From contig JAKONM010000043.1 in assembly GCA_022701925.1 (NCBI GenBank), positions 1 through 18,996 of the forward strand: 18,996 nt of DNA. The letters are read 5' to 3'. A program made the position numbers and the translations under genes. This DNA is from Microbacteriaceae bacterium (lineage in GTDB: Bacteria; Actinomycetota; Actinomycetes; Actinomycetales; Microbacteriaceae). Numbering within the stretch: the first letter of the stretch is position 1; every line of letters starts with the position of its first letter. Below, piece after piece: positions 6,469-14,735 of this stretch. The notes under the pieces were generated by a model. That model did not search any database, was not told where the DNA came from, and saw only the letters and a program-made list of their open reading frames with translations.

Positions 6469-7944
6469 GTGACCGAGACCGTCGACCGCACCACCACCGC
6501 CGATCCCAGGGCGTCGGAACGCCTGAGCCCCCGCGACGTCACCGTCATCGGCGTGCTGCTCGTGAGCGCCTTCGTGGTCGTGCTGAACGAGACGATCATG
6601 TCCGTCGCCATCCCGGTGCTGATCGACGACCTGCGCATCACCGCCAGCACCGCCCAGTGGCTGTCCACCGGGTTCATCCTGACGATGGCCGTCGTGATCC
6701 CGGTCAGCGGGTTCCTGATCCAGCGCCTGACCACGCGCTCGCTCTTCGCCGCCGCGATGGGCCTGTTCAGCGCGGGGACCCTGATCGCCGCGCTCGCCCC
6801 GACCTTCGGCGTGCTGCTGGCGGCGCGGGTCGTGCAGGGCGTCGGCGCCGCGGTGCTGATCCCGCTGCTGATGACCACCGTCATGACGATCGTGCCGGCG
6901 TCGCGGCGCGGCACGATGATGGGCAACATCTCGATCGTCATCTCGGTGGCGCCCGCCGTCGGGCCGACGGTGTCCGGCCTGATCCTCAGCGCCCTGCCGT
7001 GGCCGTTCATCTTCTGGTGCGTGCTGCCGATCGCGGTCGCCGCGCTGGTCATCGGGCTGCGTCTCATGACGAACGTCGGCGAGACCACCGGCGTGCCGAT
7101 CGACTGGATCTCGATCCCGCTGTCCGCGCTCGGCTTCGGCGGGCTGGTCTACGGCCTGAACGCCGTGGGCGAGGGCGTCACCGAGGGCGCCGTGTCGCCG
7201 GTGGCCGTCGGCGTGCCGGTCGCGGTCGGCGCGATCGGGCTGACGCTGTTCCTGCTGCGGCAGCGGGTGCTGCAGCGCGAGGACCGCGCCCTGCTGGACC
7301 TCAGGCCCTTCACCTCCCGCGTCTTCAGCGCCTCCGTGATCGCGGGGTCGCTGGCATTCCTGGGGCTGCTCGGCAGCGCGTTCCTGCTGCCGATCTACCT
7401 GCAGCAGGTGCTGGGGCTCGAGCCGCTGCAGACCGGGCTGCTCGTGCTGCCCGGCGGCCTGCTGATGGGGCTGCTGGGCCCGATCGTCGGCCGCCTGTAC
7501 GACCGCTTCGGCCCGAAGCCCCTGCTGCTGCCCGGCCTGGCGGTCGCGCTGGTCGCGCTGCTGCTGCTGGCGACGGTCGACGAGAACACCGAGGCGTGGA
7601 CCGTGCTGCTGCGCCACGTGCTGCTGAGCCTGGGCCTCGCCACGGTGCTGCCCTCGGTCTTCACCGCGGGCCTGTCGGCCGTGCCGCCGAAGCAGACCTC
7701 CTACGGCAGCGCGATCTTCGCGACCTCGCAGCAGGTGGGCGGCGCCGCGGGCACCGCACTGGTCATCACGCTGCTGGCGGTCGGCAGCGCCGCCTACACG
7801 GGTGACGGCGGCGCCGGCGCCGCGGAGGCGGCCGGCACGCGGCTGGCCTTCCTGGTCAGCGCGGGCGTGTTCGTCCTCGCGCTCGGCGTGGCGACGATGG
7901 TCAAGAAGGTCGGGGACGGTCCCGCCCACCCCGTCGGGCACTGA
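6469..7944 (+). CDS. DHA2-family (EmrB/QacA-type) MFS efflux transporter
   Basis: A 491-aa permease of the 14-TM drug:H+ antiporter group. TM1 carries VVVLNETIMSVAIPVLIDDL (37-56), the family's L-D-x-T-I-x-N-V-A-L-P signature with Asn in place of the Asp. WLSTGFILTMAVVIPVSG (64-81) is typical TM2, and ARVVQGVGAAVLIPLLMTTV matches the R-x-x-Q-G-x-G-A motif. Homologues export hydrophobic drugs or lipids; this substrate is unknown. The same frame is open upstream to a GTG at 6340, but the GTG at 6469 follows GGAGG by 4 nt and starts right at family-like sequence. There is no adjacent TetR or MarR regulator and no HlyD-type partner in the window. Confidence 0.9.
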   Translation: MTETVDRTTTADPRASERLSPRDVTVIGVLLVSAFVVVLNETIMSVAIPVLIDDLRITASTAQWLSTGFILTMAVVIPVSGFLIQRLTTRSLFAAAMGLFSAGTLIAALAPTFGVLLAARVVQGVGAAVLIPLLMTTVMTIVPASRRGTMMGNISIVISVAPAVGPTVSGLILSALPWPFIFWCVLPIAVAALVIGLRLMTNVGETTGVPIDWISIPLSALGFGGLVYGLNAVGEGVTEGAVSPVAVGVPVAVGAIGLTLFLLRQRVLQREDRALLDLRPFTSRVFSASVIAGSLAFLGLLGSAFLLPIYLQQVLGLEPLQTGLLVLPGGLLMGLLGPIVGRLYDRFGPKPLLLPGLAVALVALLLLATVDENTEAWTVLLRHVLLSLGLATVLPSVFTAGLSAVPPKQTSYGSAIFATSQQVGGAAGTALVITLLAVGSAAYTGDGGAGAAEAAGTRLAFLVSAGVFVLALGVATMVKKVGDGPAHPVGH

Positions 7945-8005
7945 TCCGTCGCGGGTCCGGTCGTCGCACGCGGCCGGGTCCGCGACGCGCACTGCACTGC
8001 GCGAC

Positions 8006-8027
8006 GTCCCGCGACGACGCGCGGGAC
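8006..8027 (+). terminator. Short hairpin after the DHA2 exporter
   Basis: An 8-bp perfect stem GTCCCGCG/CGCGGGAC with a 6-nt loop lies about 60 nt after the exporter stop and before the next gene. There is no T-tract. It may end the exporter transcript, but GC-rich DNA gives such stems easily. Confidence 0.35.
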
Positions 8028-8065
8028 CGCGGAACGGCATGATCGGTCTGCGGGCGGAGGGGGCG

Positions 8066-9172
8066 ATGACGGTGCTGGCGGCGACGGGGCGCGGAGCGGT
8101 GCTGGTGCGCGCGCGCCTGCACCGCAGCGGCACGAAACCGCTGAAGGTGCTGCTGGTCGGCGACCGCGGGCTGCTGCTCGAGCAGCGGGGCGGGGCCTCG
8201 CTGGCGCAGCGCGCGCTCGACCGGATCTGGCTCGGCGCCCGGCACGGGGTCGACCTCGACGTCCTGGCCGACCTCGACCCGGTGCTCGAGCGCGTGACCG
8301 GGGACTTCGCCGCCTGGCGCACGTGGCGCTTCGACGCGGTCGTGCTCGCCGTCGGCGACGGGCTGAGCGACCGCCGTCGCGTGCGGGCGCTGCACCGGGT
8401 GCTCGCCCTGCTGCAGGCGGACGGCGACCGCGGCACCCCGGTGGTGCTGCTGACGAGCGGCTGGACCGGGCACCGCGGGCCCGTGGACGAGGAGCTGCGG
8501 CTGCTGCGGCGCATCGAGGCGGCGGCCCCTGTCGCGCTGCGCGCCGCCGAGGTGCCGGTGCGGGCCGAGCCCGTCGAGCAGGCGCGGGCCTGGGCCGCGG
8601 TGATCGGGACGGAGGTCGTGGCCGCGCTGGCGACCGGACCCGGCCGGGGCGACGCGGAGCCCCAGGGCGAGGTGGAGCGGCAGCGGGCGCTGGACGAGCT
8701 GGGCGTCGTGGGGCGCCCTCCCGACCCCCGGCTGGACGACCTGGTGCGCCTGGCCTGCACCGCCTTCGGGGCGGAGAGCGCGGAGATCAACTTCATCGAC
8801 CGCGACCGGCAGTGGAAGATGGCGGTGGCCGGCGCGGAGCGCGGGGAGAACCCGCGCGCGCACTCCTTCTGCAGCCAGACGATCCTGCGGCCCGAGCCGC
8901 TGGTCGTGGGGGACGCCCGTCTCGACCCGGTGCTGCGGTCGAGCCCGCTGGTGAGCGGTCCGAACCCGATCCGGTTCTACGCGGCGCACCCCATCGAGTC
9001 GGCGGACGGCTACCGCATCGGCTCGTTCTGCGTCTACGACCGCGAGCCGCGCGACGTGCGGGGGCTCGACCTGGCGGTGCTGCGCGACCTGGCGCTGCTG
9101 GCGCAGGCCGAGCTGATCGCGCACGACACCGCGCCCGACGGCGCCGCGGAACGGCTGGAGGCCCCGGGATGA
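8066..9172 (+). CDS. SGNH-like / GAF domain fusion protein
   Basis: A 368-aa soluble protein with two regions. Residues 26-165 look like an SGNH/GDSL hydrolase fold (KVLLVGDRGLLLEQRGG, then FDAVVLAVGDGLSD). The block I serine of GDS is Arg (GDRG) and block III lacks the Asn of GxND, so it is probably not catalytic. Residues 218-350 are a GAF domain of the kind with INFIDRDRQWKMAVAG, HSFCSQTILRPEPLVVGDA, IRFYAAHPI and IGSFCVYD. Such GAF domains sense small ligands or redox state in signalling proteins, but here no output domain follows. The ATG at 8066 has GGAGG 5 nt upstream and is preferred over an ATG at 8039. The stop overlaps the next start (ATGA), suggesting joint translation with the sulfurtransferase. 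The role is unknown. Confidence 0.75.
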   Translation: MTVLAATGRGAVLVRARLHRSGTKPLKVLLVGDRGLLLEQRGGASLAQRALDRIWLGARHGVDLDVLADLDPVLERVTGDFAAWRTWRFDAVVLAVGDGLSDRRRVRALHRVLALLQADGDRGTPVVLLTSGWTGHRGPVDEELRLLRRIEAAAPVALRAAEVPVRAEPVEQARAWAAVIGTEVVAALATGPGRGDAEPQGEVERQRALDELGVVGRPPDPRLDDLVRLACTAFGAESAEINFIDRDRQWKMAVAGAERGENPRAHSFCSQTILRPEPLVVGDARLDPVLRSSPLVSGPNPIRFYAAHPIESADGYRIGSFCVYDREPRDVRGLDLAVLRDLALLAQAELIAHDTAPDGAAERLEAPG

Positions 9173-9996
9173 GCGACCTGATCGACGCCCGGGCGCTCGC
9201 CGCGCTGCTGGGCGACCCGGACCTGGTGCTGCTGGACGTGCGATGGCGCCTCGACCGGCCGGACGGCCGGCCCGACCACCGGGCGGGCCATCTGCCCGGC
9301 GCCGTGTACGTGGACCTGGACGGCGAGCTGGCCGGCACCCCCTCCGCCGCGGCGGGTCGGCATCCGCTGCCCGCGCCCGGGGCGCTGCAGCGCGCCGCCC
9401 GGCGCTGGGGCGTGCGCGACGGCAGCACGGTGGTCGCCTACGACGACCTGGGCGGGATGTCCGCCGCGCGGGCGTGGTGGCTGCTGCGCGACGCGGGCCT
9501 GGCCGACGTGCGGCTGCTCGACGGCGGGCTGCGGGCCTGGATCGAGGCGGGGCTGCCCCTGGAGACGGGCGACGTGGCGCCGGTGCCGGGGGACGCGACC
9601 CTGGGCGCAGGCCGCCTGCCGGCGATCGACGCCGACGGCGCCGCCGGCTTCCCCGGCGTGCTGCTGGACGCGCGGGCGGGAGAGCGGTACCGGGGCGAGG
9701 TCGAGCCGATCGACCCGCGCGCCGGCCACGTGCCCGGTGCGGTCAGCGCGCCGACCGCGGGCAACCTGGACGCCTCCGGGCGCTTCCTGCCGGCCGAGGC
9801 GCTGCGCCGCCGATTCCTCGAGGTCGGGGTGCGGGAGGGCGAGCCGGTGGCCGCCTACTGCGGCTCGGGCGTCACCGCCGCGCACGAGGCCTTCGCGCTG
9901 CGGCTGGCCGGCTTCGACGCCGCGGTCTACCCGGGATCGTGGAGCCAGTGGTCGAGCGACCCCGCCCGCCCGGTGGCGACGGGGGCGCAGCCCTGA
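9169..9996 (+). CDS. Two-domain rhodanese (thiosulfate/3-mercaptopyruvate sulfurtransferase)
   Basis: A 275-aa tandem rhodanese that moves sulfane sulfur from thiosulfate or 3-mercaptopyruvate to an acceptor, in the cytoplasm. The N-terminal domain (about 4-130) has LLDVRW, HLPGAVYVDLD and YDDLGGMSAAR, with Asp where a catalytic Cys would be, so it is inactive as usual. The C-terminal domain (about 160-270) has LLDARAGERYRGEVEPIDPRAG and the active-site loop CGSGVTA with Cys231. CGSGVT is the pattern of SseA-type mercaptopyruvate sulfurtransferases (CG[ST]GVT), whereas bovine rhodanese has CRKGVT. The ATG overlaps the stop of the GAF protein gene. A strong hairpin follows at 10024-10063. Confidence 0.9.
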   Translation: MSDLIDARALAALLGDPDLVLLDVRWRLDRPDGRPDHRAGHLPGAVYVDLDGELAGTPSAAAGRHPLPAPGALQRAARRWGVRDGSTVVAYDDLGGMSAARAWWLLRDAGLADVRLLDGGLRAWIEAGLPLETGDVAPVPGDATLGAGRLPAIDADGAAGFPGVLLDARAGERYRGEVEPIDPRAGHVPGAVSAPTAGNLDASGRFLPAEALRRRFLEVGVREGEPVAAYCGSGVTAAHEAFALRLAGFDAAVYPGSWSQWSSDPARPVATGAQP

Positions 9997-10023
9997 GCGC
10001 CGGCTCGCGATGGTGACAAGGAT

Positions 10024-10063
10024 CGGGACATCGGACCAGGGGCACTCCTGGTCCGATGTCCCG
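10024..10063. terminator. 17-bp perfect hairpin between convergent genes
   Basis: Arm 10024-10040 (CGGGACATCGGACCAGG) pairs perfectly with 10047-10063 around a 6-nt loop. A second outer pairing GTGAC (10013-10017) with GTCAC (10070-10074) could extend it. It lies between the sulfurtransferase and hrpA stops and is probably a bidirectional terminator, though it has no T-tract on either side. Confidence 0.65.
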
Positions 10064-10164
10064 GAACCGGTCACGGGCGGGCCGGCGGAACGGTGAAGGC
10101 GGCCTCGGTGCCGGCTCTGATGGAGGACGGCGCGAGCGTCTTCGGCGCCGGGGTGCGGCCGGGG

Positions 10165-13100
10165 TCAGGCGGGGGCGAGGGCCTTGCGGATGCGCTGCAG
10201 GCTGACCGGCTCGGCCGTCGGCAGGGTCGGCGTGAACAGGCTGAGCCGCAGCTCCTCCAGCATCCAGCGCACGCGCACCAGGTGCGGTGGAGCGCCCGGC
10301 GCCGGCGGCAGCACGCCCCCGGCGGCGCGGTACAGCTCGAGGGCGGTCTGCACCTCGTTCATCCACACGCGGTCGCGGTTCACCTGCTCGGGCAGCCGCT
10401 CCACCCGCCGCACGATGCCGGCGGCGTAGACCGCCAGGCGCGGCAGCCGACCGGCCCCGACCAGCCGCACGAATCCGGGGTGGATCAGGTGGTCCAGCTG
10501 CTCCCGGGCGTCGCGCAGCGCGGGCATCAGCGCCAGGCTGGTCGTCTGGCGGATCGCCCGGTCGGCGTCCCGGGCGCCCGCCAGCGCGGCGGCGGCGGCA
10601 CCGACGACGGCGAACAGGTCGTCGACGACCCGCGCCTGCAGCGCGAGCCGGGCGCGCTCGAACGAGGCGGCGTCCCACGCCAGGCCGTCCTCCAGCTCCT
10701 GCGCCTGCACGCGGTCGATCACGGCGTCGAGGCAGTCCTCGAACAGGGCGTCGGTCGAGCGGTAGGGGCTCGCGCCCAGCGCCAGCTTCTCCGCGCCCGT
10801 CAGGTGGTCGCGCACGTAGGCGGCCGGCGACGGCGTCGCCAGCCGCAGCAGCCGGTGCACGCCGGCGCGGGTGGCGGCGGCCTGCTCGGCCGGGGTCGCC
10901 AGCAGCCGCACGTCCACCGCTGAGCCCGTGTCGACCAGCGCCGGGTAGGCCCGCACCACGCCGCCGGCCGCCCGGGTGTCGAGCACCCGCGGCAGCGCGT
11001 CGAGGTCCCACGCCGTCATGCCGGTGCGCTCGATCGCCGCCGAGGCGGCCGTGGGGCGCGAGACGACCCGCGCCGCGGAGGAGCGCGCCCGGTCGGCGAA
11101 CCGCTGCTGCAGCGCGGCCAGGTCGCGGGAGCGGCCCAGGGTGCGGGAGCCGCGCCGCCCCTCCGGCTCCACGACCGCGAAGGCGGGCAGCAGGTGGGCG
11201 GGCAGCCGCTCCAGCTCGAAGTCGGCGGGGGAGGGGTTCGCGCCGGCGACCCGGCGGATCGTGAGCGCCAGCGCGTCGACGAGGGGGCCGGGCGTCGCGC
11301 CGGTCTCGGGACCCGCGGGCAGCTCGGGCTGCAGACGCCGCGCCCAGTCGGCGACCGGCACGACCTGCCGTCGCACGGCCTTCGGCAGGGTGCGCAGCAG
11401 CGCGGCGATCAGGTCCTGCCGGAAGCCGGGCACCTGCCAGTCGAACCCGGCCGGCGAGAGGCCGGCGAGCAGCGGCAGCGGCACCTGCACGGTGACGCCG
11501 TCGTCCTCCGCGCCCGGCGCGAAGCGGTAGCGCAGCGCCAGGCGCTGGTCGCCCTGGTGCCAGAAGGGCGGGAAGTCGCGCTCGTCGACCTCGGGCTCCG
11601 CCTCGTCGGGCAGCAGGTCCGAGCGCTGCAGGGTGAGCAGGTCGGGCGCCTCGTCGCGCACGCCCCGCCACCACACCTCGAAGCGGCGCACGTCGGTGAC
11701 GTCGGCGGGCACCCGGTCGTCGTAGAAGTCCTGCACCGCCTGCTCGTCGACGGGCTGGCTGCGCCGCCGCTCCGCCTCGTCGTCCAGCTCGCGGACGAGT
11801 CGGCGGTTCGTCCGCTCGAAGTCGTAGAGCCGGTTCCCGGCGGTCGCCTGCGGCCACTCGCCGGCGACCATCGCGTGCTCGAGGAACAGGTCGCGGGCGT
11901 GCGCGGGGTTCAGGCGCGCGTACTGCACCCGCCGCTTCTCCACGATCGGGACGCCGAACAGGGTCACCCGCTCGTCGGCCACCGCGGCGCCCTGCTTCTG
12001 CTCCCAGCGGGGCTCGCCGTAGGCGCGCTTCACCAGGTCGCCGGCGATCGGCTCGGCCCAGGCGGGGTCGATCGCGGCGTTCATGCGCGCGAACAGCCGG
12101 GAGGTCTCGACCAGCTCGGCGGTCATCACCGCGCGCGGCGGGCGCTTCGCGAGCACCGAGCCCGGGAAGACGACGAAGCGCAGCTGCCGCGCGCCCAGGA
12201 ACTCGGTGGACCCGCGGCGCGGCGTCGGCTTGGCGCCCGCCCGCGGCGCGGCCGCGCGGTCGTCGCGCAGGCCGATCTGCGACAGGAGCCCCGCGAGCAG
12301 GCTCTTGTGGATGCCGTCCGCCACCCGGCCCGGCAGGGCGCCGGGGAGGTCGGCGGCGCCGTCGACCGCGCGGTTCCCGGCATCGGCCGAACCGCCCCTC
12401 CGGCGTCCGCGGCCGCCGGTTCGTCCGTCGTGCAGGAGCTCCTGCGGCTCCGCGGCGGGAACTCCTGCACGACGGTCGGTCTCGGCGTCGAGGCCGGTGT
12501 CCCGGGCGACCTGGGTCAGCTGGCGCACCAGGTCCTGCCACTCGCGCACCCGCACGAAGTTCAGGAACTCGGCGCGGCACAGGCGGCGGAAGGCGCTGCT
12601 CGACAGGTCGCGCCGCTGCTGCTCCAGATGGCGCCAGAGCGCCAGCAGGGTCAGGAAGTCGCTGGAGGCGTCCGTGAAGCGGGCGTGCGACTGATCGGCC
12701 TGCTCCCGCCGCTCGACCGGGCGCTCCCTCGGGTCCTGCACCGTCAGGCCCGCGACGATCGCGATCACCTCGGTCAGCGCGCCGTGCCGCTTCGCCTCCA
12801 CCAGCATGCGGCCGAAGCGGGGATCGACGGGCAGGCGGGCCAGGTCGCGCCCCGTGCGGGTCAGCGTCGGCGGCTCCCCGCCCCGACCCGGCTTCGTCGC
12901 CCCCAGCTCCTCCAGCAGGTCGAGGCCCGCCTTCACGCCGCGGGAGTCGGGAGGGGTCAGGAAGGGGAACGCCGCGACGTCGCCGAGCCCCAGCGACAGC
13001 ATCTGCAGGATCACCGCGGCCAAATTGGTGCGGAGGATCTCGGGGTCGGTGAACTCCGGCCGCCGGCCGAAGTCCTCCTCGGCGTACAGCCGGATCGCGA

Positions 13101-14223
13101 TGCCGTCGCTGGTGCGCCCCGCGCGGCCCGCCCGCTGGGCGGCGGAGGCCTGAGACACCGCCTCGACCGGCAGCCGCTGCACCTTGGCGCGGGCGGAGTA
13201 GCGGGAGATGCGGGCCGTGCCGCCGTCCACCACGGCGCGGATGCCCGGCACCGTCAGGCTGGTCTCGGCCACGTTGGTCGCCAGCACGATGCGGCGCGCC
13301 ACGCCGGCGACCGACGACCGCTCGAAGACCCGGTGCTGCTCGGCGGCCGACAGGCGGCCGTAGAGCGGCAGCACCTCCTGGGGCACCGCCCGGCCGGCGT
13401 ACTTGCCGCGCAGCGCGTCGGCGACGTCGCGGATCTCGCTCTCCCCGGACAGGAAGACCAGCACGTCGCCGCCCGGCAGGTCGCGCTCCAGCTCGTCCAG
13501 CGCCTCGCCGATGCCGGTGACCAGGTCGCGGTCTTCGGACCCGCCGGGATCGGGGTCGTCCCCGTCGTCGCCCCCGTCCTCGACGACCAGCGGGCGGTAG
13601 CGCACCTCGACCGGGTAGGTCCGGCCGGACACCTCGATCACCGGCGCGGGCCGACCCGCGGCGTCGGCGAAGTGCTCCGCGAACCGCTCCACGTCGATGG
13701 TGGCGGAGGTGACGATCAGCTTGAGGTCCGGCCGGCGGGGAAGCAGCCGCTTCAGGTACCCGATCAGGAAGTCGATGTTGAGGCTGCGCTCGTGCGCCTC
13801 GTCGAGCACGATCGTGTCGTAGCGGCGCAGGTCGCGGTCGCGCCGGATCTCGGCCAGCAGGATGCCGTCCGTCATCAGCCGCACCCGCGTCGCGGCGCTG
13901 GAGGTGTCGGTGAAGCGGACGCTGTAGCCGACCAGGCCGCCGAGCGGCACCTCGAGCTCGTCGGCGATGCGCTCGGCGATCGTGCGCGCGGCGATGCGGC
14001 GGGGCTGGGTGTGGGCGATCGAGGAGCGGCCGAGCGTCAGGCAGATCTTGGGCAGCTGCGTCGTCTTGCCGGAGCCCGTCTCGCCCGCGACGATCACGAC
14101 CTGGTTCCCCGCGACCGCCGCTGCGATCTCGTCCCGCATGCGGCTGACCGGCAGCTCGGCGGGGAAGCGGATCTCCGGCAGCGGCGCCGGCGGCAGGGTC
14201 TCGGGGGCGGCGCGCGATGACAT
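10165..14223 (-). CDS. hrpA: ATP-dependent RNA helicase HrpA (DEAH-box)
   Basis: A 1352-aa DEAH/RHA helicase that unwinds RNA with ATP; E. coli HrpA is linked to ribosome rescue and mRNA processing. Motif I is GETGSGKTT (47-55), motif II DEAH (141-144), motif III SAT (173-175), and motif VI QRAGRAGR (363-370). TNVAETSLTVPGI (316-328) is motif V. The long C-terminal half (DUF3418-type region, with WAxRL- and YDFERT-like stretches) is typical of full-length HrpA, about 1300 aa. Residues about 581-632 (DAETDRRAGVPAAEPQ onward, rich in Gly, Arg and Ala) look like an insertion between two conserved blocks, with an inverted repeat in the DNA. The ATG at 14223 has GGGAG about 11 nt upstream. Several long open frames overlap it on both strands but are GC artefacts. 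Confidence 0.95.
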   Translation of the reverse strand: MSSRAAPETLPPAPLPEIRFPAELPVSRMRDEIAAAVAGNQVVIVAGETGSGKTTQLPKICLTLGRSSIAHTQPRRIAARTIAERIADELEVPLGGLVGYSVRFTDTSSAATRVRLMTDGILLAEIRRDRDLRRYDTIVLDEAHERSLNIDFLIGYLKRLLPRRPDLKLIVTSATIDVERFAEHFADAAGRPAPVIEVSGRTYPVEVRYRPLVVEDGGDDGDDPDPGGSEDRDLVTGIGEALDELERDLPGGDVLVFLSGESEIRDVADALRGKYAGRAVPQEVLPLYGRLSAAEQHRVFERSSVAGVARRIVLATNVAETSLTVPGIRAVVDGGTARISRYSARAKVQRLPVEAVSQASAAQRAGRAGRTSDGIAIRLYAEEDFGRRPEFTDPEILRTNLAAVILQMLSLGLGDVAAFPFLTPPDSRGVKAGLDLLEELGATKPGRGGEPPTLTRTGRDLARLPVDPRFGRMLVEAKRHGALTEVIAIVAGLTVQDPRERPVERREQADQSHARFTDASSDFLTLLALWRHLEQQRRDLSSSAFRRLCRAEFLNFVRVREWQDLVRQLTQVARDTGLDAETDRRAGVPAAEPQELLHDGRTGGRGRRRGGSADAGNRAVDGAADLPGALPGRVADGIHKSLLAGLLSQIGLRDDRAAAPRAGAKPTPRRGSTEFLGARQLRFVVFPGSVLAKRPPRAVMTAELVETSRLFARMNAAIDPAWAEPIAGDLVKRAYGEPRWEQKQGAAVADERVTLFGVPIVEKRRVQYARLNPAHARDLFLEHAMVAGEWPQATAGNRLYDFERTNRRLVRELDDEAERRRSQPVDEQAVQDFYDDRVPADVTDVRRFEVWWRGVRDEAPDLLTLQRSDLLPDEAEPEVDERDFPPFWHQGDQRLALRYRFAPGAEDDGVTVQVPLPLLAGLSPAGFDWQVPGFRQDLIAALLRTLPKAVRRQVVPVADWARRLQPELPAGPETGATPGPLVDALALTIRRVAGANPSPADFELERLPAHLLPAFAVVEPEGRRGSRTLGRSRDLAALQQRFADRARSSAARVVSRPTAASAAIERTGMTAWDLDALPRVLDTRAAGGVVRAYPALVDTGSAVDVRLLATPAEQAAATRAGVHRLLRLATPSPAAYVRDHLTGAEKLALGASPYRSTDALFEDCLDAVIDRVQAQELEDGLAWDAASFERARLALQARVVDDLFAVVGAAAAALAGARDADRAIRQTTSLALMPALRDAREQLDHLIHPGFVRLVGAGRLPRLAVYAAGIVRRVERLPEQVNRDRVWMNEVQTALELYRAAGGVLPPAPGAPPHLVRVRWMLEELRLSLFTPTLPTAEPVSLQRIRKALAPA
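12425..12475. repeat. Inverted repeat inside the hrpA insertion
   Basis: CCGTCGTGCAGGAG (12425-12438) is repeated in inverse at 12462-12475, with a 23-nt spacer. A second palindrome, GCAGGAGCTCCTGC (12432-12445), competes with it, because CTCCTGC occurs twice. The element lies wholly within the low-complexity insertion of the HrpA protein. Confidence 0.8.
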
Positions 14224-14314
14224 GGCCGATCAGTCTCCCACCGGCCCGATCCCGCACGGGCCCGGCCTGATGCGGCGCCCCGCGTTCGGGTGGCTGAGGG
14301 CAGGCGCGCCGGAT

Positions 14315-14324
14315 GTGCTCAGCG
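14315..14324 (-). repeat. 10-mer CGCTGAGCAC, one of four copies
   Basis: GTGCTCAGCG here is the inverse of CGCTGAGCAC at 14639-14648, so the pair flanks the GlsB/YeaQ-type gene. Two more copies form the core of the hairpin after pspA (18023-18032 and 18048-18057). The meaning is unknown; it may be chance. Confidence 0.4.
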
Positions 14325-14375
14325 TGCTTTCAGAAAGGTTGGAGATTCTGGGGTCGTCTTGAAAGGACGGAACGC

Positions 14376-14636
14376 ATGAGCATCATCATTTTCCTCATCA
14401 TCGGACTCATCGCCGGGTTCATCGCTCGTGCGGTCGTCCCCGGAACGCAGAGCATGGGCATCGTCCCGACGCTGATCCTCGGCGTCGTGGGCTCGCTGCT
14501 CGCCGGTGCCGTCGGGTCGCTGATCAACGGCGGCGACTTCTTCGCCATCAACCCGGCCGGCATCATCGGCTCGATCATCGGCGCGATCGTCGTGCTGCTG
14601 ATCTACATCGCGGTGCGCCGCCGCACCGCGGCCTGA
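14376..14636 (+). CDS. GlsB/YeaQ/YmgE-family small membrane protein
   Basis: An 86-aa integral membrane protein with three hydrophobic segments (about 1-21, 29-50 and 60-80) and a basic tail RRRTAA. IIGLIAGFIARAVVPG (8-23), GVVGSLLAGAVG (36-47) and GIIGSIIGAIVVLLIY (62-77) are the Gly-rich helices of the transglycosylase-associated (Transgly_assoc) family. Members are linked to general stress responses; the molecular role is not settled. The ATG at 14376 follows AAAGGA by 9 nt; an upstream ATG at 14313 would add 21 unlike residues. It has its own terminator and no operon partners. A promoter is not clear: GATTCT at 14344-14349 could be a -10. Confidence 0.88.
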   Translation: MSIIIFLIIGLIAGFIARAVVPGTQSMGIVPTLILGVVGSLLAGAVGSLINGGDFFAINPAGIIGSIIGAIVVLLIYIAVRRRTAA

Positions 14637-14651
14637 CCCGCTGAGCACGGC

Positions 14652-14683
14652 CGAAGGCCCCGACCGCACGGTCGGGGCCTTCG
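14652..14683 (+). terminator. Terminator of the GlsB-type gene
   Basis: A perfect 14-bp stem (14652-14665 with 14670-14683) with a GCAC loop lies 15 nt after the stop, followed by TCGTCC. The arm CGAAGGCCCCGACC and its complement are a typical actinobacterial intrinsic terminator shape. Confidence 0.75.
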
Positions 14684-14735
14684 TCGTCCCCGCCGCACCG
14701 GGCGCCCTCCCATGCTGGGTCGGGAGACTGCGGGC

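Noticed and set aside
6154..8796. Long minus-strand open frame antisense to the DHA2 exporter and the GAF gene
   Set aside because: Low-complexity Ser/Arg/Asp/Gln-rich translation with no family features; the plus-strand frames are clear proteins.
9872..14257. Open frame of more than 1400 codons on the minus strand overlapping hrpA in another frame, and a frame of about 1000 codons opposite it
   Set aside because: Their translations are Arg/Ala/Gly/Pro-rich with no domain, while the 10165-14223 frame has every DEAH helicase motif. They arise from high GC content removing stop codons.
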